Position numbers and translations under genes: made by a program | Assembly (NCBI GenBank): GCA_963792885.1 | Contig: CAWBXX010000003.1 | Location: forward strand, 1 to 64,000 | Origin: DASWJZ01 sp963792885 | GTDB lineage: Bacteria; Pseudomonadota; Alphaproteobacteria; Rhizobiales; Afifellaceae | Reading direction: 5' to 3' | DNA: 64,000 nucleotides | Part shown: positions 37,424 through 49,636 of the stretch, one piece after another | Numbering within the stretch: position 1 is the stretch's first letter | Layout: every line of letters begins with the position of its first letter | The notes under the pieces: generated by a model | Told to the model about the DNA's origin: nothing | The model's database searches: none | Seen by the model: the letters and a program-made list of their open reading frames with translations, nothing else

Positions 37424-38209
37424 ATGCGCATCGCCACCTGGAACATCAACGGCGTCAAGGCGCGGATCGACAACCTCCTCGTCTGGCTCAAGGAGACGGC
37501 GCCCGATGTCGTCTGCCTGCAGGAGATCAAATCCGTTGACGAGGCCTTTCCCTCCGACGTGCTTGCTGACGCCGGCTACAACGTCGCTGTCCACGGTCAG
37601 AAGGGGTTCAATGGCGTCGCTCTCCTGGCGAAGCATCCGATCGAGGACGTCAAGCGCGGGCTTCCCGATGGCGATGGTGACGAGCAGGCACGCTTCATCG
37701 TCGGGCTTGTCGCGCCGAAGGTCGGCGTTGCCGTGCGCGTCGCCTCCGCCTACATGCCGAATGGCAATCCGATCGGCGGTGAGAAGTTTGCCTACAAGCT
37801 GGCTTGGCTGAAGCGGCTCGAAGCCTGGGCCCGTGCGGCACTCGACGACGAGGAGCCGCTCGTCCTGGCCGGTGATTACAACATCATCCCCGAGCCGCTC
37901 GACGTGAAGAATCCGGAAGCTTGGACCGGCGACGCGCTGTTCCAGCCCGAGACGCGCGGCGCCTACCGCCGCCTGATGGCTCTCGGGCTGACTGACGCCG
38001 TCCGTGCCGTCAAGGACGGCGGCGACATCTACACCTTCTGGGACTACCAGGCAGGCGCCTGGCAGAAGAACAACGGCATCCGCATCGACCACGTCCTGCT
38101 GTCGCCGGAAGCCGCGGATCGGCTGATCGAAGCCGGCATCGACCGTTACGTCCGGGCCTGGGAGAAGCCCTCGGACCACGTGCCGGTCTGGGTCGAACTG
38201 CGGACGTAA
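37424..38209 (+). CDS. xthA: Exodeoxyribonuclease III
   Basis: The 261-aa AP endonuclease/3'-exonuclease repairs abasic sites. MRIATWNINGVKAR, the metal ligand Glu in CLQEIK, DYNIIPEPLDV, RIDHVLLSPE and SDHVPVWVEL form the active site. The ATG follows directly on the REP element, leaving only about 26 bp for a leader. Confidence 0.95.
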   Translation: MRIATWNINGVKARIDNLLVWLKETAPDVVCLQEIKSVDEAFPSDVLADAGYNVAVHGQKGFNGVALLAKHPIEDVKRGLPDGDGDEQARFIVGLVAPKVGVAVRVASAYMPNGNPIGGEKFAYKLAWLKRLEAWARAALDDEEPLVLAGDYNIIPEPLDVKNPEAWTGDALFQPETRGAYRRLMALGLTDAVRAVKDGGDIYTFWDYQAGAWQKNNGIRIDHVLLSPEAADRLIEAGIDRYVRAWEKPSDHVPVWVELRT

Positions 38210-38262
38210 CAAATGTGTGGTCGGCGCATGACTTGGCCGGCTCAGTTTGTTACAGTGCAATC

Positions 38263-38544
38263 ATGAGATTGCTCCTCGGCACACTCGCGGCAGTGCTGGT
38301 CCTCGGCAGCGCAAATGCCTGGGCCGGCGCTAATTGCACTTGCCGCGCCGAGGGCGTGGAGGTGACGCTGGGTGAGACCGTGTGTCTCCGGACCGCCACC
38401 GGCCCGCGCCTGGCACAGTGCCAGATGGTGTTGAACAATACCTCGTGGAAATTCCTGCCGGGAGCTTGCCCGCAGGCGTCCCTTGCCGTCTCGCGGCAGA
38501 TCGCAATGTCGGTCGCGCCGGCGGACGGCGTCTCCCTCCGCTAA
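38263..38544 (+). CDS. Small secreted Cys-rich protein
   Basis: The 93-aa protein has a signal peptide (MRLLLGTLAAVLVLGSANAWAGA) and five cysteines in the mature part (NCTCRAEG, TVCLRT, QCQMVL, GACPQ). Similar small Cys-rich proteins are widespread in Hyphomicrobiales without known role. I start at the ATG 38263, which gives the complete signal peptide. Confidence 0.78.
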   Translation: MRLLLGTLAAVLVLGSANAWAGANCTCRAEGVEVTLGETVCLRTATGPRLAQCQMVLNNTSWKFLPGACPQASLAVSRQIAMSVAPADGVSLR

Positions 38545-38562
38545 CCCGAAGCGACGAACTAA

Positions 38563-39372
38563 CTATTGAAGAGGTGACGGCGTCGTGGCCTGCGCCTGCG
38601 CGCCACCTGTGCGGCTCGCCATCCAGGCTTGCGCAAGCGCCATCGCCTCCCGCCGCTCCGGCTCGCTGGCCGTGGAGAAGGCTTGCTCGTGCTTGCCCTG
38701 GACCACTGGGTCGCCGGGGCTCGAAAGCCGCGCGATCGTGAGCCACATCAGCCCCTCGACCGGGCGGCGATCCATACCGATGCCCTCGTAGAGCATGTGG
38801 CCGAACTCCGCCTGCGCGCCGACATGGCCTTTGCGCGCCGCAAGCTTGAACCAGCGTGCCGCTTGGCGGGCGTCCTGGTTGCCGCCCTGCCCCTGCAGGA
38901 ACATGTTGGCGAGCGAGAACTGCGCGTCGGAGTCGCCGAAGTAGGACGCGGCATAGGCAAAGAACCGCCGCGCGCGGCTCGGGTCGGCGACCACCTGGCC
39001 GGGTATTCCGCTCTGGTAATAGGTGCCGAGCGTCACGAACGCGTCGGCGACGAACGGCGCGTCCGGCCCGTGCGGGTTCTCGTCGCCGTATTCATTGGCG
39101 ACCTGCGTGAAGAGCTGCATGGCCTTGCGGTCGTCCTCGGCTACGAGGTCGCCCGTCTGGTACATGCGCCCGAGCTTCCATAGCGCCCCCGGATGTCCGT
39201 TGGCAGCGGCGTAGTTCAGTGCCTCAAGAGCCGTCGCGGCGTCGCCGGCCTTGTAGGCCTCATAGCCGGAACGGAACGCTTCGGAGGGTGTCAGGTTCGG
39301 ATCGAGGGCCTGCGCGGCGCCGGCCCCGAGCCCCGTCATGACAACGACCATGCAAAGTCTAGAGATCCGCAT
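38563..39372 (-). CDS. exoR: ExoR-like periplasmic Sel1-repeat protein
   Basis: The 269-aa protein has a signal peptide (cleavage near AAQALDP) and several Sel1-type helical repeats (HPGALWKLGRMYQTGDLV, YFGDSDAQFSLANMFLQGQG, GHVGAQAEFGHMLYEGIG). The N-terminal DPNLTPSEAFRSGYEAYKAGD and the length match ExoR of rhizobia, a periplasmic repressor of the ExoS-ChvI two-component system that controls exopolysaccharide, motility and host entry. ExoS/ChvI are not in this window. Its start overlaps the ilvD stop by 14 bp. Confidence 0.82.
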   Translation of the reverse strand: MRISRLCMVVVMTGLGAGAAQALDPNLTPSEAFRSGYEAYKAGDAATALEALNYAAANGHPGALWKLGRMYQTGDLVAEDDRKAMQLFTQVANEYGDENPHGPDAPFVADAFVTLGTYYQSGIPGQVVADPSRARRFFAYAASYFGDSDAQFSLANMFLQGQGGNQDARQAARWFKLAARKGHVGAQAEFGHMLYEGIGMDRRPVEGLMWLTIARLSSPGDPVVQGKHEQAFSTASEPERREAMALAQAWMASRTGGAQAQATTPSPLQ

Positions 39373-41083
39373 AAGTCACCGTCTCAGCGGCACCACCCGG
39401 ATGGGTGACCGCCCCGTCTTTTGCCGAGCCAACGAGCTGGGCGTATTTCCATAACGCGCCTGACCGATAGTCCGTCTCGCGCGGCTTCCAGGTCTTCCGC
39501 CGCGCCGCAAGCTCCTCATCGGAGAGCTTGACGTCGAGGCGCCCGCTCTCCGCATCCAACTCGATGATGTCGCCGTCGCGCAGGAGGCCGATCGGCCCGC
39601 CAAGGGCCGCCTCAGGGGCGACGTGGCCGACGCAGAACCCGCGCGTCGCGCCGGAAAAGCGGCCGTCGGTGATGAGCGCGACCTTGTCACCCATTCCCTG
39701 GCCGTAAAGCGCCGCCGTTGTGGACAGCATCTCCCGCATGCCGGGGCCGCCGCGCGGCCCTTCGTAGCGGATGACCAGGACTTCGCCTTCCTTGTACGTG
39801 CGCTCGCTTACGGCGGCGAAGCATTCCTCTTCGCTGTCGAAACAACGTGCAGGGCCGGAGAAGCGAAGGTTCTTCATGCCTGCCACCTTCACGATGGCAC
39901 CTTCCATGGCGAGGTTGCCTTTGAGCCCCACGACGCCGCCCGTCTTCGTGATCGGGTTGTCGGCCGGACGCACCACGTCCTGATCGGGGTTCCAGGCTAC
40001 CTGGGCAAGGTTTTCGGCAATTGTGCGGCCAGTTACGGTTAAGCAATCTCCATTGAGAAAACCGTTATCAAGAAGTGTCTTCATGAGCAGCGGGATGCCC
40101 CCCGCCTCGAACATGTCCTTGGCGACGTAGCGCCCGGCGGGCTTCAAATCGGCGATATAGGGCGTCCGCTTGAAGATCTCGGCGACGTCGAAAAGGTCGA
40201 ACTTGATCCCGCATTCGTGCGCGATTGCCGGCAGATGTAGGCCGGCATTGGTCGACCCGCCCGAGGCGGCGACCACGGTCGCGGCGTTCTCCAGCGCCTC
40301 GCGGGTGACGATATCGCGGGGGCGGATGTCTCGGGCGATCAGCTCCATGATCTTCTCGCCCGAAGCCATGCAGAACGCGTCGCGGATTTCGTAGGGAGCC
40401 GGGGCGCCGGCCGAATAGGGCAGCGCCAGCCCGATCGCCTCCGAGACCGTCGCCATGGTGTTCGCCGTGAATTGAGCGCCGCACGCACCGGCCGAGGGGC
40501 AGGCAACCTGCTCCAGCTCGTCGAGGTCGTCGGTGGACATCTTGCCGACCGAGACCATGCCCACCGCCTCGAAAAGGTCCTGCACTGTGACCTGCTTGCC
40601 ACGGAACGTCCCGGGAAGGATCGAGCCGCCGTAGATGAAAACCGAAGGCACGTTCAGCCGGCACATGGCCATCATCATCCCGGGCAGCGACTTGTCGCAT
40701 CCCGCCAGCCCGATCAGCGCGTCGTAGCAATGCCCGCGCATGGTCAGCTCGACGGAGTCGGCAATCACCTCGCGCGACACCAGCGACGATTTCATACCCT
40801 GGTGCCCCATGGCGATGCCATCGGTGACCGTGATCGTGGTGAACTCGCGCGGCGTGCCGCGGGCCGCCGCCACACCCTTCTTGGCCGCCTGCGCCTGACG
40901 GGCGAGCGAGATGTTGCAGGGTGCGGCCTCGTTCCAGCAGGTGGCGACGCCGACGAACGGCTGGTGGATCTGCTCGCGCGTCAGACCCATCGCGTAATAA
41001 TACGAGCGGTGCGGCGCGCGGCTCGGCCCCTCCGTTACGTGGCGGCTGGGCAGCTTTTTCTTGTCGAACGTTCTTGCATCCAT
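39359..41083 (-). CDS. ilvD: Dihydroxy-acid dehydratase
   Basis: IlvD catalyses the third step of valine/isoleucine synthesis with an Fe-S cluster. MDARTFDKKKLPSRHVTEGPSRAPHRSY is a canonical start (574 aa). Cluster cysteines occur in ATCWNEAAPCN, GLAGCDKSLPG and CPSAGACGAQFTANT, and GRFSGATRGFCVGHVAPEA is diagnostic. The 408-bp gap to the divergent mscS gene (41084-41491) holds no gene; a GGGCGCCCCGGGCGCC-type palindrome near 41445-41460 is the only notable feature. Confidence 0.95.
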   Translation of the reverse strand: MDARTFDKKKLPSRHVTEGPSRAPHRSYYYAMGLTREQIHQPFVGVATCWNEAAPCNISLARQAQAAKKGVAAARGTPREFTTITVTDGIAMGHQGMKSSLVSREVIADSVELTMRGHCYDALIGLAGCDKSLPGMMMAMCRLNVPSVFIYGGSILPGTFRGKQVTVQDLFEAVGMVSVGKMSTDDLDELEQVACPSAGACGAQFTANTMATVSEAIGLALPYSAGAPAPYEIRDAFCMASGEKIMELIARDIRPRDIVTREALENAATVVAASGGSTNAGLHLPAIAHECGIKFDLFDVAEIFKRTPYIADLKPAGRYVAKDMFEAGGIPLLMKTLLDNGFLNGDCLTVTGRTIAENLAQVAWNPDQDVVRPADNPITKTGGVVGLKGNLAMEGAIVKVAGMKNLRFSGPARCFDSEEECFAAVSERTYKEGEVLVIRYEGPRGGPGMREMLSTTAALYGQGMGDKVALITDGRFSGATRGFCVGHVAPEAALGGPIGLLRDGDIIELDAESGRLDVKLSDEELAARRKTWKPRETDYRSGALWKYAQLVGSAKDGAVTHPGGAAETVTYADL

Positions 41084-41491
41084 AACGACTGCTCTCGCCA
41101 CGTCCCCCAAGTCCGGCGCGGCTTGGCTGCTTTCGGGTGCCCTTAAAATCCGCCCCCGGGACACCCTATGGACGGCATCGAAACCGACGCCGTGGTGTTC
41201 CTCACACAATAAGATCGATCGTGGCGAAAAGGGGGGCACGGGGGAAAACGCAGCGGATTTGCAACAGCTGTGGCAGAAGGGTTACAGAAACTTAAACCTG
41301 CCGACGAGCTACGCGACGCTCGATAGCGACAACGCTCCGTCGGGTGTCTCCGCACGCCCTCCGGCAACCCTGGCACCCCATACCGGGCGTTAATTTTCGC
41401 CGCCTTAAAGTTCCTTAGAAGGGCGTATGGTATCGGCCCGCGGAGGGCGCCCCGGGCGCCAAGCATCCGGCTAATCCAGACGCAGTGCGGC

Positions 41492-43354
41492 ATGACACGG
41501 CTTTCGCGATTTCGAACCTGCTTCTTGGCCATGTCGAGCAGGGTCGCGGCAGCACTTGTCTGCGTTGTGACGTTGGCATCGGCACAGACTCAGCCGACGG
41601 CCGACCAGACCTTCGACGACACCTTCCTCTCCCTGCTCGCCCATCCCGACCTCTCAAGCCCGCGCTCCACGCTTCATGCGCTGCAAGACGACGTGCGGCG
41701 GGCCTACAGCGTGCTCGCGTCAGCCTACGACGAGCATCGGCACACCCCGGGTTTCATCGCGTCAAAGGATGTGAAGAAGAAAGTCACGACCGCGCAGCTC
41801 CTGCTGCGCCAGGCGATGACGACGCTCGATCTGAGCCAGGTCCCTGCCGTCGACCGGCAGAGGATCGGCATTGAGACCGTGCTTCTCCTGAAAGAGATAC
41901 TAGACCGGCTTCCGGCCATGCCCGCCGACAGCATCCCCGGCCCTGACGACATTGGGGGCAAAGACGGCAAGCCGCCGCTGCAGGTTTGGTCCCTGCCCTA
42001 TGCCGAGATCCAAATCGTACGGATCGCGGACGGTCAGGAGGCCGGCCGCTACCTCTTCTCGTCGGGGACCGTCGCGCGCGTGCCGGAGTTCTACAACCTC
42101 ATGAAGGACTTCTCGGAGCGCCCCAACGCCGACCCTGACTTCTTCGACTTCTACACGCTGACGCCCGGGCATTTGCTGCCGCCGAAATGGTATCTCTGGA
42201 TCGAGGAGCTCCCTGCGTGGACGAGGCTTCCGCTCGCCGGCCAGGCGGTATGGCAATGGGTAGGCCTCTTCCTCGTCGTGGCGGTACTCGCCGGTGTCTA
42301 CGCCGCAGTCTGGCGGCTGCCGCACCACCGTATCGCCTCTGCGGCGCCGGTCAGCCGCGCCGCGTTGCGCCTGTTGATGACGATCTTGATCGCGCTGGCC
42401 ACCCTCGCCGCGCAGTGGGTAGTCAGTTATCAACTCAACATAACGGACTGGCCCTTCATAGCGACGAACGCGGCGCTCTATTCCATTGCTGCGTTGGCGG
42501 CCGCCTTGGCTGGCTATTTCGCCTTCGCCTGCCTTGCCGAGCTCATTGTCGCCTCGCCCAGGATCAACTCCGCGAGCGCCGATGCGAGCCTGCTGCGGAT
42601 CAGCGCGCGTGTCCTTGGGATAGCGGCCAGCGTAGCGATCATCTTGTACGGGGCGCGGGAGGTCGGCATCTCTCTCTACGGCGTCCTCGCCGGGCTCGGT
42701 GTCGGCGGCTTGGCGCTCGGCCTTGCCGCCCGTCCCACGCTCGAGAATCTCATCGGCGGACTGACGCTCTATGCCGACCGGCCGGTGCATGTTGGCGACT
42801 TCTGCCAATTCGATGGCGCAATGGGGACGGTTGAGGAGATCGGACTTCGCTCCACGCGCGTGCGCGCTCGCGACCGGACGCTGATCACGATACCGAATGC
42901 GGAGTTCTCCAACATGCAGCTGGTGAACTGGTCGCGCCGCGACCAGGCTCTGCTCAACACGACGCTGGGGCTCCGATATGAGACGACACCGGAACAGATG
43001 CGAGAAGTGACGCGACGCGTTCGCGAGCTTCTCCTCAATCACCCGGAAGCTGACCGCGACAAGGTCCGGGTGCGCTTTCACGAGTTCGGCCAGTACGCAC
43101 TTGGAATCGAGATCCGCGCCTACTTCAATACCACCGACATCTCCCATTTCTTGGAGGTCCAAGAGGAACTGCTCCTTGAGATCATGCAGATCGTAGAGGA
43201 CTGCGGAACGGAGATGGCTTTCCCGTCGACCACGACCTACCATGTCATGGACGGCAAGGCATCGACCCTGCTCAGGGGTCTCGCGCGCCGGCAGAAGAGA
43301 CCGGAGCCGGAGCGCGAAGAAAGCAGCGAGCCACTGCCCGGCTCGACAGCCTGA
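41492..43354 (+). CDS. MscS-family mechanosensitive channel, large form
   Basis: The 620-aa protein has a signal peptide (VAAALVCVVTLASAQ), a periplasmic domain of about 230 residues, four or five membrane helices, and the MscS core: pore helix GLGVGGLALGLAARPTLENLIGGLTLYADRPVHVGDFCQ and a cytoplasmic beta domain (VEEIGLRSTRVRARDRTLITIPNAEF). It releases solutes on hypo-osmotic shock. Start could be 41492 or the Met at 41531. It converges on valS. Confidence 0.9.
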   Translation: MTRLSRFRTCFLAMSSRVAAALVCVVTLASAQTQPTADQTFDDTFLSLLAHPDLSSPRSTLHALQDDVRRAYSVLASAYDEHRHTPGFIASKDVKKKVTTAQLLLRQAMTTLDLSQVPAVDRQRIGIETVLLLKEILDRLPAMPADSIPGPDDIGGKDGKPPLQVWSLPYAEIQIVRIADGQEAGRYLFSSGTVARVPEFYNLMKDFSERPNADPDFFDFYTLTPGHLLPPKWYLWIEELPAWTRLPLAGQAVWQWVGLFLVVAVLAGVYAAVWRLPHHRIASAAPVSRAALRLLMTILIALATLAAQWVVSYQLNITDWPFIATNAALYSIAALAAALAGYFAFACLAELIVASPRINSASADASLLRISARVLGIAASVAIILYGAREVGISLYGVLAGLGVGGLALGLAARPTLENLIGGLTLYADRPVHVGDFCQFDGAMGTVEEIGLRSTRVRARDRTLITIPNAEFSNMQLVNWSRRDQALLNTTLGLRYETTPEQMREVTRRVRELLLNHPEADRDKVRVRFHEFGQYALGIEIRAYFNTTDISHFLEVQEELLLEIMQIVEDCGTEMAFPSTTTYHVMDGKASTLLRGLARRQKRPEPEREESSEPLPGSTA

Positions 43355-43369
43355 CGCGGTGCTCGAACT

Positions 43370-46180
<2,811 letters not shown>

Positions 46181-46301
46181 GACGGCCCCGGCAATGGCGG
46201 CGGTGTTAAACTGGTGCCGCCTGAGCCTGTCAACCGCACAAAACGCGCCAACACGCACCCGCGGGGTGTGTCACGAGTGCCTTTCCTTCAGGCCAAACCG
46301 T

Positions 46302-47021
46302 TCAGCGTCGCCCGCGCGAGACCCGTTCGATCTCTTCCTGCACCTTGCGTTCGACGATCGAGGGAAGGTTGTCGTCCAGCCATTGTTTCAGCATTGGCTG
46401 CAGCATCTCCGTGACGACGTCTTCGAGCGTGCGCGAGTTCTGCGCCAGGATTGTGTGCGCAAGCGCCCCGAAAGCGCCCGAGATCGCGTCCCCGGACGCC
46501 GGCGACAGGAGCGGGCCTTTGTCGTCTTTGGCCGCCGGGACACGGGGTGCGATCGACGGCCGCACCGGCTGCGGCGGGCGGTTCGACGCGGTGCTCGGGG
46601 CGTCTCCGAGTGCGGGACGGCGCATGGTGTCCCCGTAGGTAGGCTCGGGCCGGGTCGGCCGTTTCGGATCTCCGCTTGGCTTGTCCTGTTTGGCTTCCAC
46701 GCTCGGCTCATCCTTCTTGGCTTCGGCAGCGGGCTTCTGCGGGTCGGCAGGGATCGTCGGGCCTACCTCGGCTTTTCGCGGCTCAAAAGTCGGACGCTTG
46801 ACCGCAATGGGCTCAGCGGTCGCGCGGGGAGCGGTCAAATGCTCTACCGTCGCGCGCCGAGCTTCGGGCTCCATCGGCTCGTGCCGGACCACGTTGCCCG
46901 TACCGGCAACCACCCCGTCGATCTTCGGAGCCGCAGAGTCGCCATCCTCAGAGATGATCTGGCGGATAGACGCAAGAATCTCCTCCATCGACGGCTCGTG
47001 CACCGCGCTCGGATTCGCCAT
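46302..47021 (-). CDS. popZ: PopZ-like polar organizing protein (DUF2497)
   Basis: The 239-aa protein has the two conserved ends of PopZ: N-terminal helix PSMEEILASIRQIIS and C-terminal MLQPMLKQWLDDNLPSIVERKVQEEIERV, separated by a long acidic, Pro-rich disordered linker. PopZ oligomerises at cell poles and anchors ParB/centromere and regulators. Position between valS and tolC is conserved in Hyphomicrobiales. Confidence 0.9.
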   Translation of the reverse strand: MANPSAVHEPSMEEILASIRQIISEDGDSAAPKIDGVVAGTGNVVRHEPMEPEARRATVEHLTAPRATAEPIAVKRPTFEPRKAEVGPTIPADPQKPAAEAKKDEPSVEAKQDKPSGDPKRPTRPEPTYGDTMRRPALGDAPSTASNRPPQPVRPSIAPRVPAAKDDKGPLLSPASGDAISGAFGALAHTILAQNSRTLEDVVTEMLQPMLKQWLDDNLPSIVERKVQEEIERVSRGRR

Positions 47022-47156
47022 TCTCTTCCCCCGGTGATGGGCCCGCCCCGATTCGTCCTGCGAATCAACGACAGATTAGACGCAGACGTGTGTGCTAGGA
47101 AAACGCCGCCTGCGCAATAACGCCGCGATTTCCCGACGTAATATTTGAAGGCTGCG

Positions 47157-48527
47157 CTACCGGCCGTCGGGTGTCCTCACGCCGATCAGCTTGCTGCGAA
47201 CTGCGCGATAGTGCTGCGTCGGGTCGTAGGCTTCGGTCGGTAGGCTGAGTTGCTCGGCGGTAAGCCGCCCCATCGCCGAAAGGAGCGCGAAGGACGCGAC
47301 GACACGGTCGCGATGCGCGACGATCGCCGTCTCGCGGGCGCTCAGAAGCTCTTGCTGTGCGTCGAGCACGTCAAGCGTGGTGCGCTGCCCGACCCGCTGC
47401 TCCTCCTGCACGCCGGAGAGCGCGATCCCGGCCGCGTCGACCCCCTCGTTGGCCGCGGAGATCGCGCCGACCGCTGCAGCGACCTGCGCCCATGCCGTGA
47501 CGACGGCGGCGCGAACCCGGTCGCGCGCCACGTCGATTTCGATCTTGCGCAGGCCGTAAAGTTCCTTCGACTGACGAACTTGGCCGTACACCGCGCCGCC
47601 TGGGTAGAGCGGGATCGTCAGCCGCCCGACAATGCTCGCAGAGTTCGGATCGAAATTGCCGTTGTAGCTCTCGTTGTGCTGAACCGTCCCCTGCAGGCTG
47701 ACCTCCGGAAGGAGCTCACCCTCCGCCTTCTTCACCGCATAACCCTGCGCGTCCGCCTGATGGATCGCCGCGAGGATGAGAGGGTGGGCGTCCTGGCTGA
47801 TGCCGACAGCTTCCTGAACGGTATTCGGCACAAGCCGACCGAAGGGGAAACCATCGGCAAGGCCGTTCGGATCGTGTCCGATGACCTGCCGGTAGGTAGC
47901 CCTGCTTGTCGAGAGGTTTGATTCTGCCAGGGAAACGGCGGCGCGTGCCTGGGCAAGCCGCGCGCGCGCCTGTGCCACGTCGGTGCGCGTGTTCTCGCCC
48001 ACGTCGTAGCGCTCGTTCGCAGCGCGCACCTGCTCCTCGAGAAAGAGGACGTTGCGGTGGCGGATGTCGAGAATGGCGGTGTCGCGAAGCACGTCCGTGT
48101 AGGCCTGCGCCGCGTCGAAAAGGACGTTCTCCACGGTGTTGCGGAGCACTTCACGGCTCGCGAGCACGCCGACCTCCGCCTGCCGGACTCCGTTACGTAC
48201 GCGGAATCCCGAGAAAATGTCCTGCGAGACCTGCATGCCGACCGTCGTGGAGCCGGTCGTCTTGTCTGCGGTCGCGGAAGCGACCTGGTCCGTTCTAGTT
48301 CCCGTGGTCGTGCTGAAGAGAGAGATGACTGGCGTGTATCCGCCGCGCGCGATCGGAACATTCTCGTCGTCGGCGCGCGTCTGCGCCCGCGCCGAGTTGA
48401 TCTCAGGATTCCAGGAGTAGGCCGACGCCAGGGCCTGAACAATCGTCTCCGCCGAGGCAGACGAGGCCCCCGCGAACATCAAGACGCCGATTGCCGCCGC
48501 GATGACGGCGTGACTGCGACGGACCAC
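47157..48527 (-). CDS. tolC: TolC-family outer membrane efflux protein
   Basis: The 456-aa protein has a signal peptide (AIGVLMFAGASSASAE) and two tandem outer-membrane efflux halves with AxxRYDVGENTRTDVAQARARLAQA and EEQRVGQRTTLDVLDAQQELLSA, the duplicated TolC motif. It forms the trimeric exit duct for type I secretion and RND pumps. The inner-membrane partners are not adjacent. Confidence 0.93.
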   Translation of the reverse strand: MVRRSHAVIAAAIGVLMFAGASSASAETIVQALASAYSWNPEINSARAQTRADDENVPIARGGYTPVISLFSTTTGTRTDQVASATADKTTGSTTVGMQVSQDIFSGFRVRNGVRQAEVGVLASREVLRNTVENVLFDAAQAYTDVLRDTAILDIRHRNVLFLEEQVRAANERYDVGENTRTDVAQARARLAQARAAVSLAESNLSTSRATYRQVIGHDPNGLADGFPFGRLVPNTVQEAVGISQDAHPLILAAIHQADAQGYAVKKAEGELLPEVSLQGTVQHNESYNGNFDPNSASIVGRLTIPLYPGGAVYGQVRQSKELYGLRKIEIDVARDRVRAAVVTAWAQVAAAVGAISAANEGVDAAGIALSGVQEEQRVGQRTTLDVLDAQQELLSARETAIVAHRDRVVASFALLSAMGRLTAEQLSLPTEAYDPTQHYRAVRSKLIGVRTPDGR

Positions 48528-48701
48528 GAGTCCCCTCGATCACGCTGGTGGCCCGGCAACCCGGGCCCGAAGACAAAACGCTAACGACCCAAAAACCGTA
48601 ACACTACGATAGACATATGCCCTGCACCGCCGCGGCTCATCAACAGAATTGATGCGCTGCCGTGACGAATAGCCGCCGATCGTGTCGTGAAGGCGACGCC
48701 C

Positions 48702-49364
48702 TCAGAATACGAACGCGCGCGGTCGCTCGAAACCCGGCAGAAGCGTCGCCCAAGCGTCGAAACGCGGCCATTTGGTGGCCTCCGCGCCGACCCGCTCGTA
48801 GAGCATGGCGCGGCTGACCCTGTCGTCACGCTCGATCGAAGCGAGAATTCCACCGGGTTTGAGCTGCCCGACAAGCCCCTGCGGCATCGTCTCCACGGCC
48901 CCGTCGACGAGAATCGCATCGTAGGGCGATTCGGCCGTGAGGCCCTCGGTCAGCTTCCCCTCGACGACGGAAACGTTGGTGGCCCCGAGCCCTGCGAGCC
49001 GCTCGCGGGCGAGCGCTGCGAGCGCCTGATCCTCCTCGACCGCCACGACCGAGCCGGCGAGATGCGAGAGGATCGCGGCTGAGTAGCCGGTGCCGCAGCC
49101 GACGACCATCGCCTTCGCATCCGGCCCGAGCGGAAGCGCGTTGATGAGGCGCGCTAGCCGCACCGGCTCCATCATGCGGCGCGCTGGCGCCGCATCTGCC
49201 ATCTTGAGCTCGCGGTCGGCGTAAGCAAAAGGCTGCTCGGCGGGCACCACGAAAGCCTCACGCGGCACCTCAAGGAACGCGCGTAAAACCTCACGATCGG
49301 TGACTTCGTTCGGCCGAAGCTGGTTGTCCACCATACGCTGCCGGGCAACGGCGAAATCGGTCAT
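48702..49364 (-). CDS. PIMT-like methyltransferase, second copy
   Basis: The 220-aa protein has a SAM motif I (AMVVGCGTGYSAAIL) and belongs to the isoaspartyl methyltransferase superfamily, but the substrate loop (GQTI in pcm at 21.4 kb) is replaced by RELKMADAAPARRMMEPVRLA. The N terminus MVDNQLRPNEVTDREVL is conserved in the alphaproteobacterial subgroup linked to tolC. True isoaspartate repair is doubtful; substrate unknown. Confidence 0.85.
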   Translation of the reverse strand: MTDFAVARQRMVDNQLRPNEVTDREVLRAFLEVPREAFVVPAEQPFAYADRELKMADAAPARRMMEPVRLARLINALPLGPDAKAMVVGCGTGYSAAILSHLAGSVVAVEEDQALAALARERLAGLGATNVSVVEGKLTEGLTAESPYDAILVDGAVETMPQGLVGQLKPGGILASIERDDRVSRAMLYERVGAEATKWPRFDAWATLLPGFERPRAFVF

Positions 49365-49389
49365 GCGGTCGCAATCCGGAAACTGGAAT

Positions 49390-49463
49390 TGGAGGCCTCG
49401 CCCGGAATCGAACCGGGGTGCACGGATTTGCAGTCCGCTGCGTCACCACTCCGCCACGAGGCC
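49390..49463 (-). tRNA. tRNA-Cys (GCA)
   Basis: Minus-strand cloverleaf with acceptor GGCCTCG/CGAGGCC, anticodon loop ACTGCAAAT (anticodon GCA), T-loop GGTTCGAATCC, discriminator U73 as required for Cys, and encoded CCA. Length 74. Confidence 0.96.
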
Positions 49464-49636
49464 GGGTCGCGGCTGCGTTACCAGAGGGATTGGGGCATCA
49501 CAAGTGTGCCCCTGCCGGTGGATGATGCGGGCACCCGCCGGATCGGCTATGGCCGACCGATGCCGCTGAAGATGGGTCGCCACAACGGTCTCCGCCAGCC
49601 CTCCGATGAGCCGGACGGGGTGCGGTCTGCTTCCGC

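Noticed and set aside
41900..43243. 447-codon minus-strand frame
   Set aside because: Antisense to the MscS channel gene.
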